A program made the position numbers and the translations under genes. 10,882 bases of DNA from positions 1-10,882 of the forward strand of contig JACZWN010000117.1 in NCBI GenBank assembly GCA_022572105.1, read 5' to 3'. Origin of the DNA: Pseudomonadota bacterium. Lineage in GTDB: Bacteria > Pseudomonadota > Alphaproteobacteria > Kiloniellales > J153. Every line of letters begins with the position of its first letter. Positions within the stretch are counted from its first letter, which is position 1. The notes beneath the pieces are model-generated. The model was not told where the DNA came from, did not search any database, and was given only the letters and a program-made list of their open reading frames with translations. Shown here in pieces: positions 1-7,177 of this stretch.

Positions 1-604
1 CCGGCAGCTCGACCAATTCCTCCGGCCCGTGCGGCACGTCGGAATCGAAGAACAGCGAATCGCCCGGTCCCATGTCGTAGGTCTGGCTGCCGTGGCGGTA
101 GCTCACCGCACCTTCGAGCAGGTAGATGAACTCCAGCCCCGAGTGTTGGAACAGCGGAAAGACCTCCGACTTCTCGGTCAGCGTGATGAGATAGGGCTCG
201 ACCGACAGGCGGTGCCCGACGCTGTGCCCGAGCAGCCGGTACTGGTGCCCGGCGCGGGTGCCGCGGCGCTCGATCGTGAGGCCCTCGCCGGCCTTGACGA
301 AGGTGGCGTCGCGCTGCTCCTCGTACTTGCGGAAGAACGAGGTGACCGGCACGTTGAGCGCACGCGACAGCGCTCTCAGCGTAGCCAGCGACGGCGAGGT
401 CATGCCGTTCTCGATCTTCGACAGCATGCCCGAGGACAGCCCGGCCACCTTGGCGACCTCGGCCACGGTCATGTCGAGCTGCTGGCGGAACTGGCGCACC
501 TGGCGGCCGATGGCGACCTCGAGCTGGTTGTCCTTAGAATCCGCCGCCAACTGCTCGGCGAGCGCCTTCAAGGCAGCCGGATCCGCTTTTTTCCGCTTCG
601 ACAT
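1..604 (-). CDS. XRE-family transcriptional regulator with C-terminal cupin domain (3' end cut by window edge)
   Basis: Read on the minus strand from ATG at 604, the frame is open to the window edge and gives 201 residues. Residues about 33-91 form a helix-turn-helix of the XRE/HTH_3 type (VAEVAKVAGLSSGMLSKIEN, then SPSLATLRALSRALNVPV). A basic, lysine-rich N-terminus precedes it. Residues about 145-201 match a cupin barrel: H154 and E158 in FQHSGLEFIYLLEG, then GPGDSLFFDSDVPHGP with P191-H192. Regulators of this architecture (PuuR/SutR-like) usually bind a small metabolite or metal in the cupin and control a nearby catabolic operon. It lies 147 bases downstream of the dehydrogenase gene on the same strand and probably has its own promoter there. 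The ligand is unknown. No strong Shine-Dalgarno precedes the ATG. Family confidence is high; the target operon is inference. Confidence 0.93.
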   Translation of the reverse strand, partial: MSKRKKADPAALKALAEQLAADSKDNQLEVAIGRQVRQFRQQLDMTVAEVAKVAGLSSGMLSKIENGMTSPSLATLRALSRALNVPVTSFFRKYEEQRDATFVKAGEGLTIERRGTRAGHQYRLLGHSVGHRLSVEPYLITLTEKSEVFPLFQHSGLEFIYLLEGAVSYRHGSQTYDMGPGDSLFFDSDVPHGPEELVELP

Positions 605-751
605 GGTTCGGTTCGAACACCCTCGTGTCTGGGCGGGCCGATTCAGCCCGGGACGGCGCCCCGGCATCGGACCGCGTGTTTCACTTCATGCAAGAAAACT
701 TCATGACGGACAGATTTGCAACAGTTTGAATGGGGTTATGTGGCGAACCGG
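605..751 (-). promoter_or_regulatory. Leader/promoter region of the XRE-cupin regulator, with a direct repeat
   Basis: These 147 bases separate the dehydrogenase stop from the regulator start. The middle part (about 680-735) is clearly more AT-rich than its surroundings. It holds two exact copies of ACTTCATG, at 683-690 and 698-705, 15 bases apart start to start. A self-complementary GTTCGAAC sits at 611-618, next to the regulator start. A convincing -35/-10 pair could not be chosen. The repeat is a candidate autoregulatory site, by inference only. Confidence 0.4.
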
Positions 752-1828
752 CTACAGGTTCCGCCCTTCCAGCGCGGCGCAAACCGCCGCCGTCACCTGC
801 GCGGTGGTCGCGGTGCCGCCGAGATCGGGGGTGAAGGCCTGGCCCGAGGCGAGCGCATGCTCGATGGCCCCGAGCAACCCGGCCGCCGCCGCCGCCTCGC
901 CTAGGTGCTCGAGCATCAGGACCGCGCTCCAGAAAGCGGCCACCGGGTTGGCGATGCCCTTGCCGGCGATGTCGAAGCCCGAGCCGTGGATCGGCTCGAA
1001 CATGGAGGGGTAGGCGCGTTCCGGGTTGAGGTTGGCGGTCGGCGCCAACCCCAGGCTGCCCGAGAGCGCGGCCGCCAGGTCGCTCAGGATGTCGGCGTGC
1101 AGGTTGGTCGCCACCACCACGTCCAGGCTCGAAGGCTCGCGCACCATGCGCGTGGTCATGGCGTCGACCAGCACCTTGTCGGTGGCGACCTCGGGGTAGC
1201 CGCGCGCGACCTCGGCGAAGATCTCGTCCCACAGCACCATGGCGTGGCGCTGGGCGTTCGATTTGGTGACGCAGGTCAGGTGCCGGGCCGGGCGCGTGCG
1301 GGCGAGCTCGAAGGCGAAGCGCATGATCCGCTCGACGCCGCACCGCGTGAAGATCGCGGTCTCGACCGCGACCTCCTCGGCCAGCCCCTGATGGACGCGG
1401 CCGCCCGCGCCGGCGTACTCGCCCTCGCTGTTCTCGCGCACGATGACCCAGTCGAGATCGCCTTCGGAAACGCCGGCGAGCGGGCTCTTGACCCCGGGCA
1501 GGAGGCGCGCGGGGCGGACGTTGGCGTACTGGTCGAAGCCCTGGCAGATGGCGAGCCGCAGGCCCCAGAGGGTGACGTGGTCGGGCACCGCCGGGTCGCC
1601 GACCGCGCCGAAATAGATGGCGTCGAAGCCTTTCAGCGTCTCCAGCCCGTCCTCGGCCATCATGCGGCCGTGCTCCCGGTAGTAGTCCGAGCCCCAGGGG
1701 AAGGTTTCGATCGTGAACGCGAGCCCGGGCGCGCGCGCCTCGATGGCCGCCAGCACCTCGAGCCCGGCCGCCACCACCTCGGCGCCGATGCCGTCGCCGG
1801 GAATCGCCGCGATCCGGTATTCGGGCAT
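752..1828 (-). CDS. ttuC: D-malate / tartrate dehydrogenase (decarboxylating), isocitrate/isopropylmalate dehydrogenase superfamily
   Basis: This 358-residue cytoplasmic enzyme belongs to the beta-decarboxylating dehydrogenases. The N-terminus IAAIPGDGIGAEVV and the segment ETFPWGSDYY are typical of the TtuC/DmlA/YeaU branch, which oxidises D-malate to pyruvate and CO2 or acts on tartrate, with NAD+ and a divalent metal. Visible active-site elements are YANVRPARLLPG (101-112), VRENSEGEY (130-138), the catalytic lysine in TKSNAQRH (K189), and the metal-binding aspartates of NLHADILSD (D246, D250). The nucleotide-binding stretch EPIHGSGFDIAGKGIANP (278-295) follows. Length matches the family. 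AAGGA about ten bases upstream supports the ATG at 1828. It follows the aspartate dehydrogenase gene by 31 bases, so co-transcription is likely. D-malate, L-tartrate and isopropylmalate specificity cannot be separated from sequence alone. The absence of leuB neighbours argues against leucine synthesis. Confidence 0.9.
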   Translation of the reverse strand: MPEYRIAAIPGDGIGAEVVAAGLEVLAAIEARAPGLAFTIETFPWGSDYYREHGRMMAEDGLETLKGFDAIYFGAVGDPAVPDHVTLWGLRLAICQGFDQYANVRPARLLPGVKSPLAGVSEGDLDWVIVRENSEGEYAGAGGRVHQGLAEEVAVETAIFTRCGVERIMRFAFELARTRPARHLTCVTKSNAQRHAMVLWDEIFAEVARGYPEVATDKVLVDAMTTRMVREPSSLDVVVATNLHADILSDLAAALSGSLGLAPTANLNPERAYPSMFEPIHGSGFDIAGKGIANPVAAFWSAVLMLEHLGEAAAAAGLLGAIEHALASGQAFTPDLGGTATTAQVTAAVCAALEGRNL

Positions 1829-1859
1829 GTCCGCTGTCCTTCCCCTGCCGCCGCGCCGC

Positions 1860-2672
1860 TCAGGTCCCGACCCGGAGCGGGGCGGTCAGGCCCCGGAGCG
1901 TCGCGATGACGCTCAAGGGGGTCAGCTTGCCGGTGCGCGGGTTCTCCTCGCTCGGCACGTTCTCGATGCTCAGCTCGAAACGCGCCGCGTCCGCCTCGAC
2001 CACGATGCGGTGGCTGTTTCGGGTCTGCGCCGGGTCGGCCCAGATCTCGAGCCGGGTCCGGTCCGGGCCGATACCGGCGAGGCTGAGCGCCGCGGCCACG
2101 TTGACGTTGGCGGGAAAGCCGCGGGCGCCCTCGCGCGCCGTGCCCTCGAAGACCTTGCGCGCCTCCGTGAGCCCCACGAGCTCGATGTTCCGCTCGGTCA
2201 GGTAGGGCGCGCCGGCCAGCGACCCGGGCGGCTTGCGGGTCACCATGCGCACCGAATGGATGGTCCCCTCGGCGGCCGCGCGCACCGCGTCCAGGCCGAG
2301 GAGCGCGCCGGTCGGGATCACGATGCGGGCGCCGGTTGCGCGCGCCCGCTCGACCAGGTCCATGCGGTCCAGAAGCGCCCCGCAACTGACCGTGACCAGG
2401 GTGCGCCCGGCCTCCACCGCGGCCTCTGCGAGCTCGGCGAAGACCGCGGCCGGCGCGCATTCGACCACGATTTGGGCGCGGCCCGCGAGCTCGGCCAAGC
2501 CGAGCACCGGCACCGGCTTTGCGAAGTCCGCCATGTTGCGCGCGGCCTTGTCCCGGTCGCGCGCCGAGACCGCGACCAGCTCGAGCCCGTGGATGCCGGC
2601 ATCGAGCGCCCGGGCGACCGGCAGCCCGATCGCCCCCAGGCCGCCGACCGCGACCGTGAGCGGCGCCGCCAT
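1860..2672 (-). CDS. nadX: Aspartate dehydrogenase family protein (NadX-like)
   Basis: The 270-residue product has an N-terminal Rossmann fold (VAVGGLGAIGLPVARAL, about 7-23) and the aspartate dehydrogenase catalytic domain (about 160-265). Family signatures are IPTGALLGLDAVRAA (119-133), GFPANVNVAAALSLAGIG (185-202) and RNSH (218-221), whose H221 sits where the family's conserved catalytic histidine is expected. The family interconverts L-aspartate and iminosuccinate/oxaloacetate plus ammonia with NAD(P). In NAD synthesis NadX feeds NadA, but no nadA or nadC is next to it here. A catabolic role beside a C4 hydroxyacid dehydrogenase is therefore more likely, and the true substrate could be an aspartate analogue. 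The stop of the upstream hydrolase gene is only 17 bases away. The region just before the ATG is an imperfect duplication of that gene's end. Family is secure; substrate is less so. Confidence 0.88.
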   Translation of the reverse strand: MAAPLTVAVGGLGAIGLPVARALDAGIHGLELVAVSARDRDKAARNMADFAKPVPVLGLAELAGRAQIVVECAPAAVFAELAEAAVEAGRTLVTVSCGALLDRMDLVERARATGARIVIPTGALLGLDAVRAAAEGTIHSVRMVTRKPPGSLAGAPYLTERNIELVGLTEARKVFEGTAREGARGFPANVNVAAALSLAGIGPDRTRLEIWADPAQTRNSHRIVVEADAARFELSIENVPSEENPRTGKLTPLSVIATLRGLTAPLRVGT

Positions 2673-2695
2673 CCTAGTAGCCCCCCATCCTAGTA
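2669..2695. repeat. Short tandem duplication at the hydrolase/aspartate dehydrogenase junction
   Basis: On the minus strand TACTAGGATGG occurs twice with a 16-base period, at 2685-2695 and 2669-2679. The upstream copy contains the last sense codon and TAG stop of the hydrolase gene. Its ATG opens only ATG-GGG-GGC-TAC-TAG. The downstream copy supplies the AGG and the real ATG of the aspartate dehydrogenase. It looks like a small slippage duplication that moved the stop away from the next start. Confidence 0.75.
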
Positions 2696-4282
2696 CCCAA
2701 GAGCGCAGCCGTCCTTGCGCGGCTCGGAGGCGCCGGTCAGCACGCCCTCGGCGCGGTCGATCCAGATCGCCTGGCCGCCGCCCAGGGGCCGGTTCGAGGG
2801 CACGACCTGGTGGCCGCGCTGCTTGAGGCCTTCGATCGCCTCGGCGGGAATGCCGGTCTCCACTTCCACCGGCCCTTCCGGCGTGGCGAACAGCCGTGGC
2901 AGGTCGAGCGCCTCCTGCAGGTCGAGGCCGAAATCGAACAGGTTGCCGAGGAAATAGGCGTGGCCCATGGCCTGGTAATAGCCGCCCATGACCCCGAAGG
3001 GCATGACCGTCTGCCCGTCCTTGACCACCATGCCCGGGATGATGGTGTTCATGGGCCGCTTGCCCGGCGCAATGCAGTTGGCGTGATCCGGATCGAGGCT
3101 GAAGCTCTGGCCCCGGTTCTGCAGCATGACCCCGGTCTTGGGGCTCATGTAACCGCTGCCGAAGCCGTGGTAGATCGAGTTGATGAAGCTGACCGCGTTC
3201 AGGTCCTCATCGACGACGCAGAGGTAGACCGTGTCGGCGTGCTCGGACACCGGGCTCGGCGGCAGCGCGGCCAGCGCCCGGTCGGGCCGGATCCGGGCGC
3301 GCAGCTTGTCGGCGTAGTCGGCCGAGAGCAGGACCTCGACCGGCACGTCGGTGCGCTTGGGGTCGGTCACCACGTTGTTGCGGTCGTGGTAGCCGAGCCG
3401 CGCGGCCTCGACGGCATAATGCAAGCGCTCGGCGGAGAGCGGCCCCTCGACGTCGGGCAGCAGGCCGGAGAGGATATTGAGCATCTCCAAGGCCGCGACG
3501 CCCTGGCTGTTGGGCGGGCATTGGTAAATGTCGTAGCCGCGGTAGCGGGTCTGGATCGGGGTCACGTATTCGCCGCTGTGGGCGGCGAAGTCGTCGAGCG
3601 TGTGCAGGCCGCCCAGGCCGTTCAGGAAGCTCACGATGTCCTCGGCGACCGGGCCGCCGTAGAAGGCGTCGCGGCCACCCTCGGCGATGCGCGTGAGGGT
3701 CGCGGCCAGCAGCGGCTGGCGGTGCAGGGCGCCGACCCGCGGCACCTGTCCGCCCGGCGCGAAGGTCGCGCTCGCGGTCGGATCGTCGGCGATCAGGCCG
3801 GTCAGGCCGGCCCAGTCGCTGTGCACCTTGGAGGAGACCGGATAGCCGTCGCGCGCGTAGCGGATCGCCGGCTGCAGAACCTGGCCCAGGTCCTGGGTGC
3901 CGTGGTCGCGCAGCAGCTGGGACCAGGCGTCGATGGCGCCGGGCACGGTCACCGCGTGCGGCGAATGCTGGACGATCTCCTCGATGCCGCGCTCCTGGTA
4001 CCAGGCGACCTCGGCCGCTTTGGGCGCCGCGCCGGAGCCGTTGAAGGCGATCACCTCGCCCCGCCCGCGCGGCGAATAGAGCACGAAGCAGTCGCCGCCG
4101 ATGCCGGTCGACTGCGGCTCGATCACGCACTGCACGGCGCAGGCGGCGACGGCGGCGTCCATGGCGTTGCCGCCGCCCTGGAGCACGTTGAGCGCGGTGA
4201 GCGTCGCCAGGGGCTGGGAAGTGGCTGCCATGCCGGTCGTCGAATGCACCGGCGAGCGCCCGGGGAGCTCGAAATTTCGCAT
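2690..4282 (-). CDS. Gamma-glutamyltransferase-family Ntn hydrolase (YwrD-like), substrate probably not gamma-glutamyl
   Basis: The 530-residue protein is a GGT-family N-terminal-nucleophile proenzyme, expected to cleave itself before T351 (in HADTVYLCVVDED) into large and small subunits. Family marks are STTGMAATSQPLAT (14-27), GGGNAMDAAVAA (36-47), GIGGDCFVLY (60-69), GKRPMNTIIPGMVV (407-420) and the oxyanion glycines of GVMGG (430-434). No signal peptide is seen, unlike periplasmic E. coli GGT, so it should be cytoplasmic. The residues that hold the glutamyl group in E. coli GGT are replaced here: R114 by N81, N411 by Y371, Q430 by R390, D433 by S393 and S462-S463 by N412-T413. That points to another amide or acyl substrate. 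An ATG 25 codons upstream (4357) is open, but the start at 4282 has GAGGA six bases before it and fits the family N-terminus. It is the first gene of the operon. Confidence 0.92.
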   Translation of the reverse strand: MRNFELPGRSPVHSTTGMAATSQPLATLTALNVLQGGGNAMDAAVAACAVQCVIEPQSTGIGGDCFVLYSPRGRGEVIAFNGSGAAPKAAEVAWYQERGIEEIVQHSPHAVTVPGAIDAWSQLLRDHGTQDLGQVLQPAIRYARDGYPVSSKVHSDWAGLTGLIADDPTASATFAPGGQVPRVGALHRQPLLAATLTRIAEGGRDAFYGGPVAEDIVSFLNGLGGLHTLDDFAAHSGEYVTPIQTRYRGYDIYQCPPNSQGVAALEMLNILSGLLPDVEGPLSAERLHYAVEAARLGYHDRNNVVTDPKRTDVPVEVLLSADYADKLRARIRPDRALAALPPSPVSEHADTVYLCVVDEDLNAVSFINSIYHGFGSGYMSPKTGVMLQNRGQSFSLDPDHANCIAPGKRPMNTIIPGMVVKDGQTVMPFGVMGGYYQAMGHAYFLGNLFDFGLDLQEALDLPRLFATPEGPVEVETGIPAEAIEGLKQRGHQVVPSNRPLGGGQAIWIDRAEGVLTGASEPRKDGCALGY

Positions 4283-4288
4283 GTTCCG

Positions 4289-4293
4289 TCCTC
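4289..4293 (-). promoter_or_regulatory. Ribosome binding site deciding the hydrolase start
   Basis: GAGGA on the minus strand, six bases from ATG at 4282. It favours this start over the longer open frame beginning at 4357. Confidence 0.7.
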
Positions 4294-4405
4294 GTTGATT
4301 GGGCCCCAATAGGGCAAAAAGGCGCCCCCGGTTCAAACAAAAAATCGATGCGAACACGAAACTTTTGGCGGCCCTGGCGTGGCGGTGTTACCCTTTTGTT
4401 AACGC

Positions 4406-4410
4406 GGAGG
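4406..4410 (+). promoter_or_regulatory. Candidate ribosome binding site of the patatin gene
   Basis: GGAGG lies 15 bases before ATG at 4426, a longer spacing than usual. There is no closer start codon in frame, and the alternative ATG at 4348 would place this motif inside the gene and add 26 arginine-rich residues unlike the family. Confidence 0.5.
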
Positions 4411-4425
4411 CGCCGAATATCGGGC

Positions 4426-5400
4426 ATGGACCAAGCTCCCTCATCTCCCCCGCGCCCCAAGATCGGCCTCGCGTTGGGTAGCGGGGTTGCGCGCGGCTGG
4501 GCGCACCTGGGCGTGCTGCGCGCGCTGGAGCGCTACGGCTTCGGGCCGGACGTGGTCGCCGGCACCTCGATCGGCGCCATGGTCGGCGGCGCCTACCTCG
4601 CCGGCCACGCCGAGACGCTCGAGGACTGGGCACGCGCGCTTACCAAGGTGCGCATCATCTCCTATCTCGATTTCCGGGTCCGCGCGGGGGGCATGATCGG
4701 CGGCCGCCACCTGGTCCAGGCGATGCAGGAACACTTGGGCGGCACCACCATCGAGGCGCTCCGGAGGCCCTTCGTCGCGGTCGCCACCGACCTGGTCACC
4801 GGCCACGAGGTCTGGCTGCGCAAAGGCAGCCTGATCGAGGCGATACGCGCCTCCTTCTCGCTGCCCGGCGTGTTCCCGCCGGTGCGAATGAACGGCCGTT
4901 GGATGGTCGACGGCGCGCTCGTCAACCCGGTGCCGGTGTCGATCTGCCAGGCGCTGGGCGCGCAGATGGTGATCGCGGTGAACGTCAACGCCGACATCAT
5001 CGGCAAGGGCCGGCGCGGCGCCCTGGACGTGCCCACGATCGCCGGCTTCGACCTGCTGCAGGAGATCGAGGCGGGCCAGACGATGGCGCCGGAATCGAAG
5101 CTCGGCGCGTTGACGCGCCGGGTGTTTCGCCGCGAGCCCAGCCAGCCGAGCCTGTTCGGCGTCATGATCTCCGCGCTCGGCATCGTCCAGGACCGCATCA
5201 CCCGCTCGCGCCTGGCCGGCGAGCCGCCGGACGTGCACATCACGCCGCGCCTCGGCCACATCGGCCTGTTCGAGTTCGACCGCGCCAATGAGATCATCGA
5301 CGAGGGCGAGGCCGCGGTCGAGCGCGCGCTGCCCGACCTGCGCGACGCGCTCGCCGTCCTCGGCCACGACCTCAACGGCAACGGCAACGGCGGGCGTTGA
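4426..5400 (+). CDS. Patatin-like phospholipase / serine esterase (RssA-like)
   Basis: The 324-residue protein carries a complete patatin catalytic core. The glycine-rich oxyanion segment GSGVARGWAHLGVL is at 18-31, the nucleophile elbow AGTSIGAM places catalytic serine at S48, and VDGALVNPVPV gives the catalytic aspartate D162 of the Ser-Asp dyad. The wording GSGVARGWAHLG is typical of bacterial RssA/YchK-type members, which are thought to hydrolyse lipid acyl esters in the cytoplasm or at the inner membrane. The true substrate is unknown for most of them. No signal peptide or transmembrane segment is evident. The C-terminus ends in a low-complexity Asn/Gly tail. The start at 4426 is chosen over 4348 because the family begins near PKIGLALGSG and the extra residues would be atypical. 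It is a stand-alone gene, divergent from the operon on its left and convergent with tdh. Confidence 0.9.
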   Translation: MDQAPSSPPRPKIGLALGSGVARGWAHLGVLRALERYGFGPDVVAGTSIGAMVGGAYLAGHAETLEDWARALTKVRIISYLDFRVRAGGMIGGRHLVQAMQEHLGGTTIEALRRPFVAVATDLVTGHEVWLRKGSLIEAIRASFSLPGVFPPVRMNGRWMVDGALVNPVPVSICQALGAQMVIAVNVNADIIGKGRRGALDVPTIAGFDLLQEIEAGQTMAPESKLGALTRRVFRREPSQPSLFGVMISALGIVQDRITRSRLAGEPPDVHITPRLGHIGLFEFDRANEIIDEGEAAVERALPDLRDALAVLGHDLNGNGNGGR

Positions 5401-5424
5401 GCCGGTCCGAGAGAAGCAGGCCTC

Positions 5425-6450
<1,026 letters not shown>

Positions 6451-6481
6451 GGGCGCCCTCTCCGATCCGTGTCCGCGACTC

Positions 6482-6628
6482 CTACGCCGAGCGGGTCGTG
6501 GTCAGACCACACCGCTGGCATTGGACCCTGGTGACCCCGCCACCCGCTCCGAAACCAAAGGTGGTGTCGATGAGCCGGAAGTCGTGCAGTCCAAAAAAGC
6601 AGAGAATGCGGCCCAGAATCGCCGGCAT
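6482..6628 (-). CDS. Small zinc-ribbon-like protein, 48 residues, function unknown
   Basis: The minus-strand frame from ATG at 6628 to TAG at 6482 encodes 48 residues, starting MPAILGRILCFFGLHDF and ending VQCQRCGLTTTRSA. GAGAGGA stands nine bases before the ATG, and an in-frame TAG lies just upstream, so the start is fixed. Cysteines C37 and C40 form a CxxCG knuckle. C10 and H15 could supply the other two ligands of a single zinc site. The middle is glycine-rich (FGFGAGGG, 24-31). The arrangement of a Cys/His near an FGLH motif followed by CxxC recalls small uncharacterised zinc-binding proteins, but I do not recognise a named family. It precedes tdh by 31 bases and could be its operon partner. 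A chance frame is possible at this length, but the binding site and the cysteine pattern argue for a real gene. Confidence 0.66.
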   Translation of the reverse strand: MPAILGRILCFFGLHDFRLIDTTFGFGAGGGVTRVQCQRCGLTTTRSA

Positions 6629-6714
6629 CGTGCGCTGTCCTCTCTAGCGTGCCCTTCCCGATCTCCATCTTACCCCAAATTCGCCCGAGTCGCGGGCCAA
6701 ATTCCGGGACCGAA
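6629..6714 (-). promoter_or_regulatory. Leader region of the small gene and tdh
   Basis: These 86 bases separate the DUF4345-like gene from the small gene. The ribosome binding site is at 6638-6644. Two exact copies of CCAAATTC (plus-strand reading) lie at 6675-6682 and 6697-6704, 22 bases apart, or about two helical turns. TAAGAT, a poor -10, is nearby on the minus strand with no good -35. It may hold a promoter and a regulator site, but this is weak. Confidence 0.3.
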
Positions 6715-7098
6715 TTATAGCGCCGGCGGCGGCCAACCCAGGAACACCCCGCAAAGCAAGACCTCGACGCCGAGATAAACCAGCGTCGTCGAACCCGGCG
6801 CCCCATCGACCAGCATGGAATAGAGCCGGGTCAGGATGAGCATCGCCATCACCACGCCGAGCGCCAGCACGAGCTTGCGCGAGTTCTCGAGGTCCCAGCA
6901 CGCCCACAGCGCGATCATGCCGAGCGCGGCCATCATCGCGTTGAGGCCGCGCAGATGGTTCCTCGCGTCGGGCGCCTCGGCGATCAGCCAGGTGCGCCCG
7001 ATCCCGGGCCGGAAGGCGCCGGCCAGGCCGGGACCGATCAGACTGAGGCCGAGAAGGCCGAGAAGGCTGTACAACACGGCCATGTGTGCGCTGCTCAT
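6715..7098 (-). CDS. DUF4345-type small integral membrane protein
   Basis: The 127-residue protein is almost entirely hydrophobic, with four predicted membrane segments at about 7-28, 50-68, 74-95 and 105-122. The pattern NHLRGLNAMMAALGMIALW, then LILTRLYSMLVDGAP and a final hydrophobic helix with an acidic residue (E112), matches my memory of the DUF4345 family, inner-membrane proteins of unknown function. The ATG at 7098 has GGAAG seven bases upstream. A second ATG five codons later could also serve. CATAAT at 7135-7140 on the minus strand is a plausible -10, about 37 bases before the start, but without a good -35. It is in the same direction as tdh, 86 bases before the small gene. No function can be inferred from context. 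Confidence 0.75.
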   Translation of the reverse strand: MSSAHMAVLYSLLGLLGLSLIGPGLAGAFRPGIGRTWLIAEAPDARNHLRGLNAMMAALGMIALWACWDLENSRKLVLALGVVMAMLILTRLYSMLVDGAPGSTTLVYLGVEVLLCGVFLGWPPPAL

Positions 7099-7177
7099 GT
7101 GCGGCTTCCATCCCCCTGATGTGCACAGCGTAGAATTATGCCTGCAACAATTGGCACCCGATTTCCGATCGTTGAAT

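Larger units (their letters stand above)
4283..4425. promoter_or_regulatory. Divergent promoter region between hydrolase operon and patatin gene
   Basis: This is the only divergent intergenic region in the window, 143 bases long and AT-richer than its flanks. A palindrome, ATTGGGCCCCAAT, lies at 4298-4310, just upstream of the hydrolase ribosome binding site. For the plus-strand gene a weak pair is TTGGCG (4365-4370) and TACCCT (4389-4394) with an 18-base spacer. For the minus strand TTGAAC (4331-4336) could be a -35, with a poor -10 overlapping the palindrome. GTTAAC is at 4397-4402. The promoter hexamers are weak guesses; that both genes start from this region is well supported by the gene orientation. 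Confidence 0.5.

Noticed and set aside
648..665. CCGGG/CCCGG hairpin as terminator of the dehydrogenase gene
   Set aside because: It has no T-tract and lies about 90 bases past the stop. Such short GC stems are common by chance in this composition.
2810..4312. A 500-codon open frame on the plus strand opposite the GGT-family gene
   Set aside because: It is a GC-rich mirror frame of a clear family protein. Its composition (rich in Arg, Gly, Ala, Val, His) has no domain signature.
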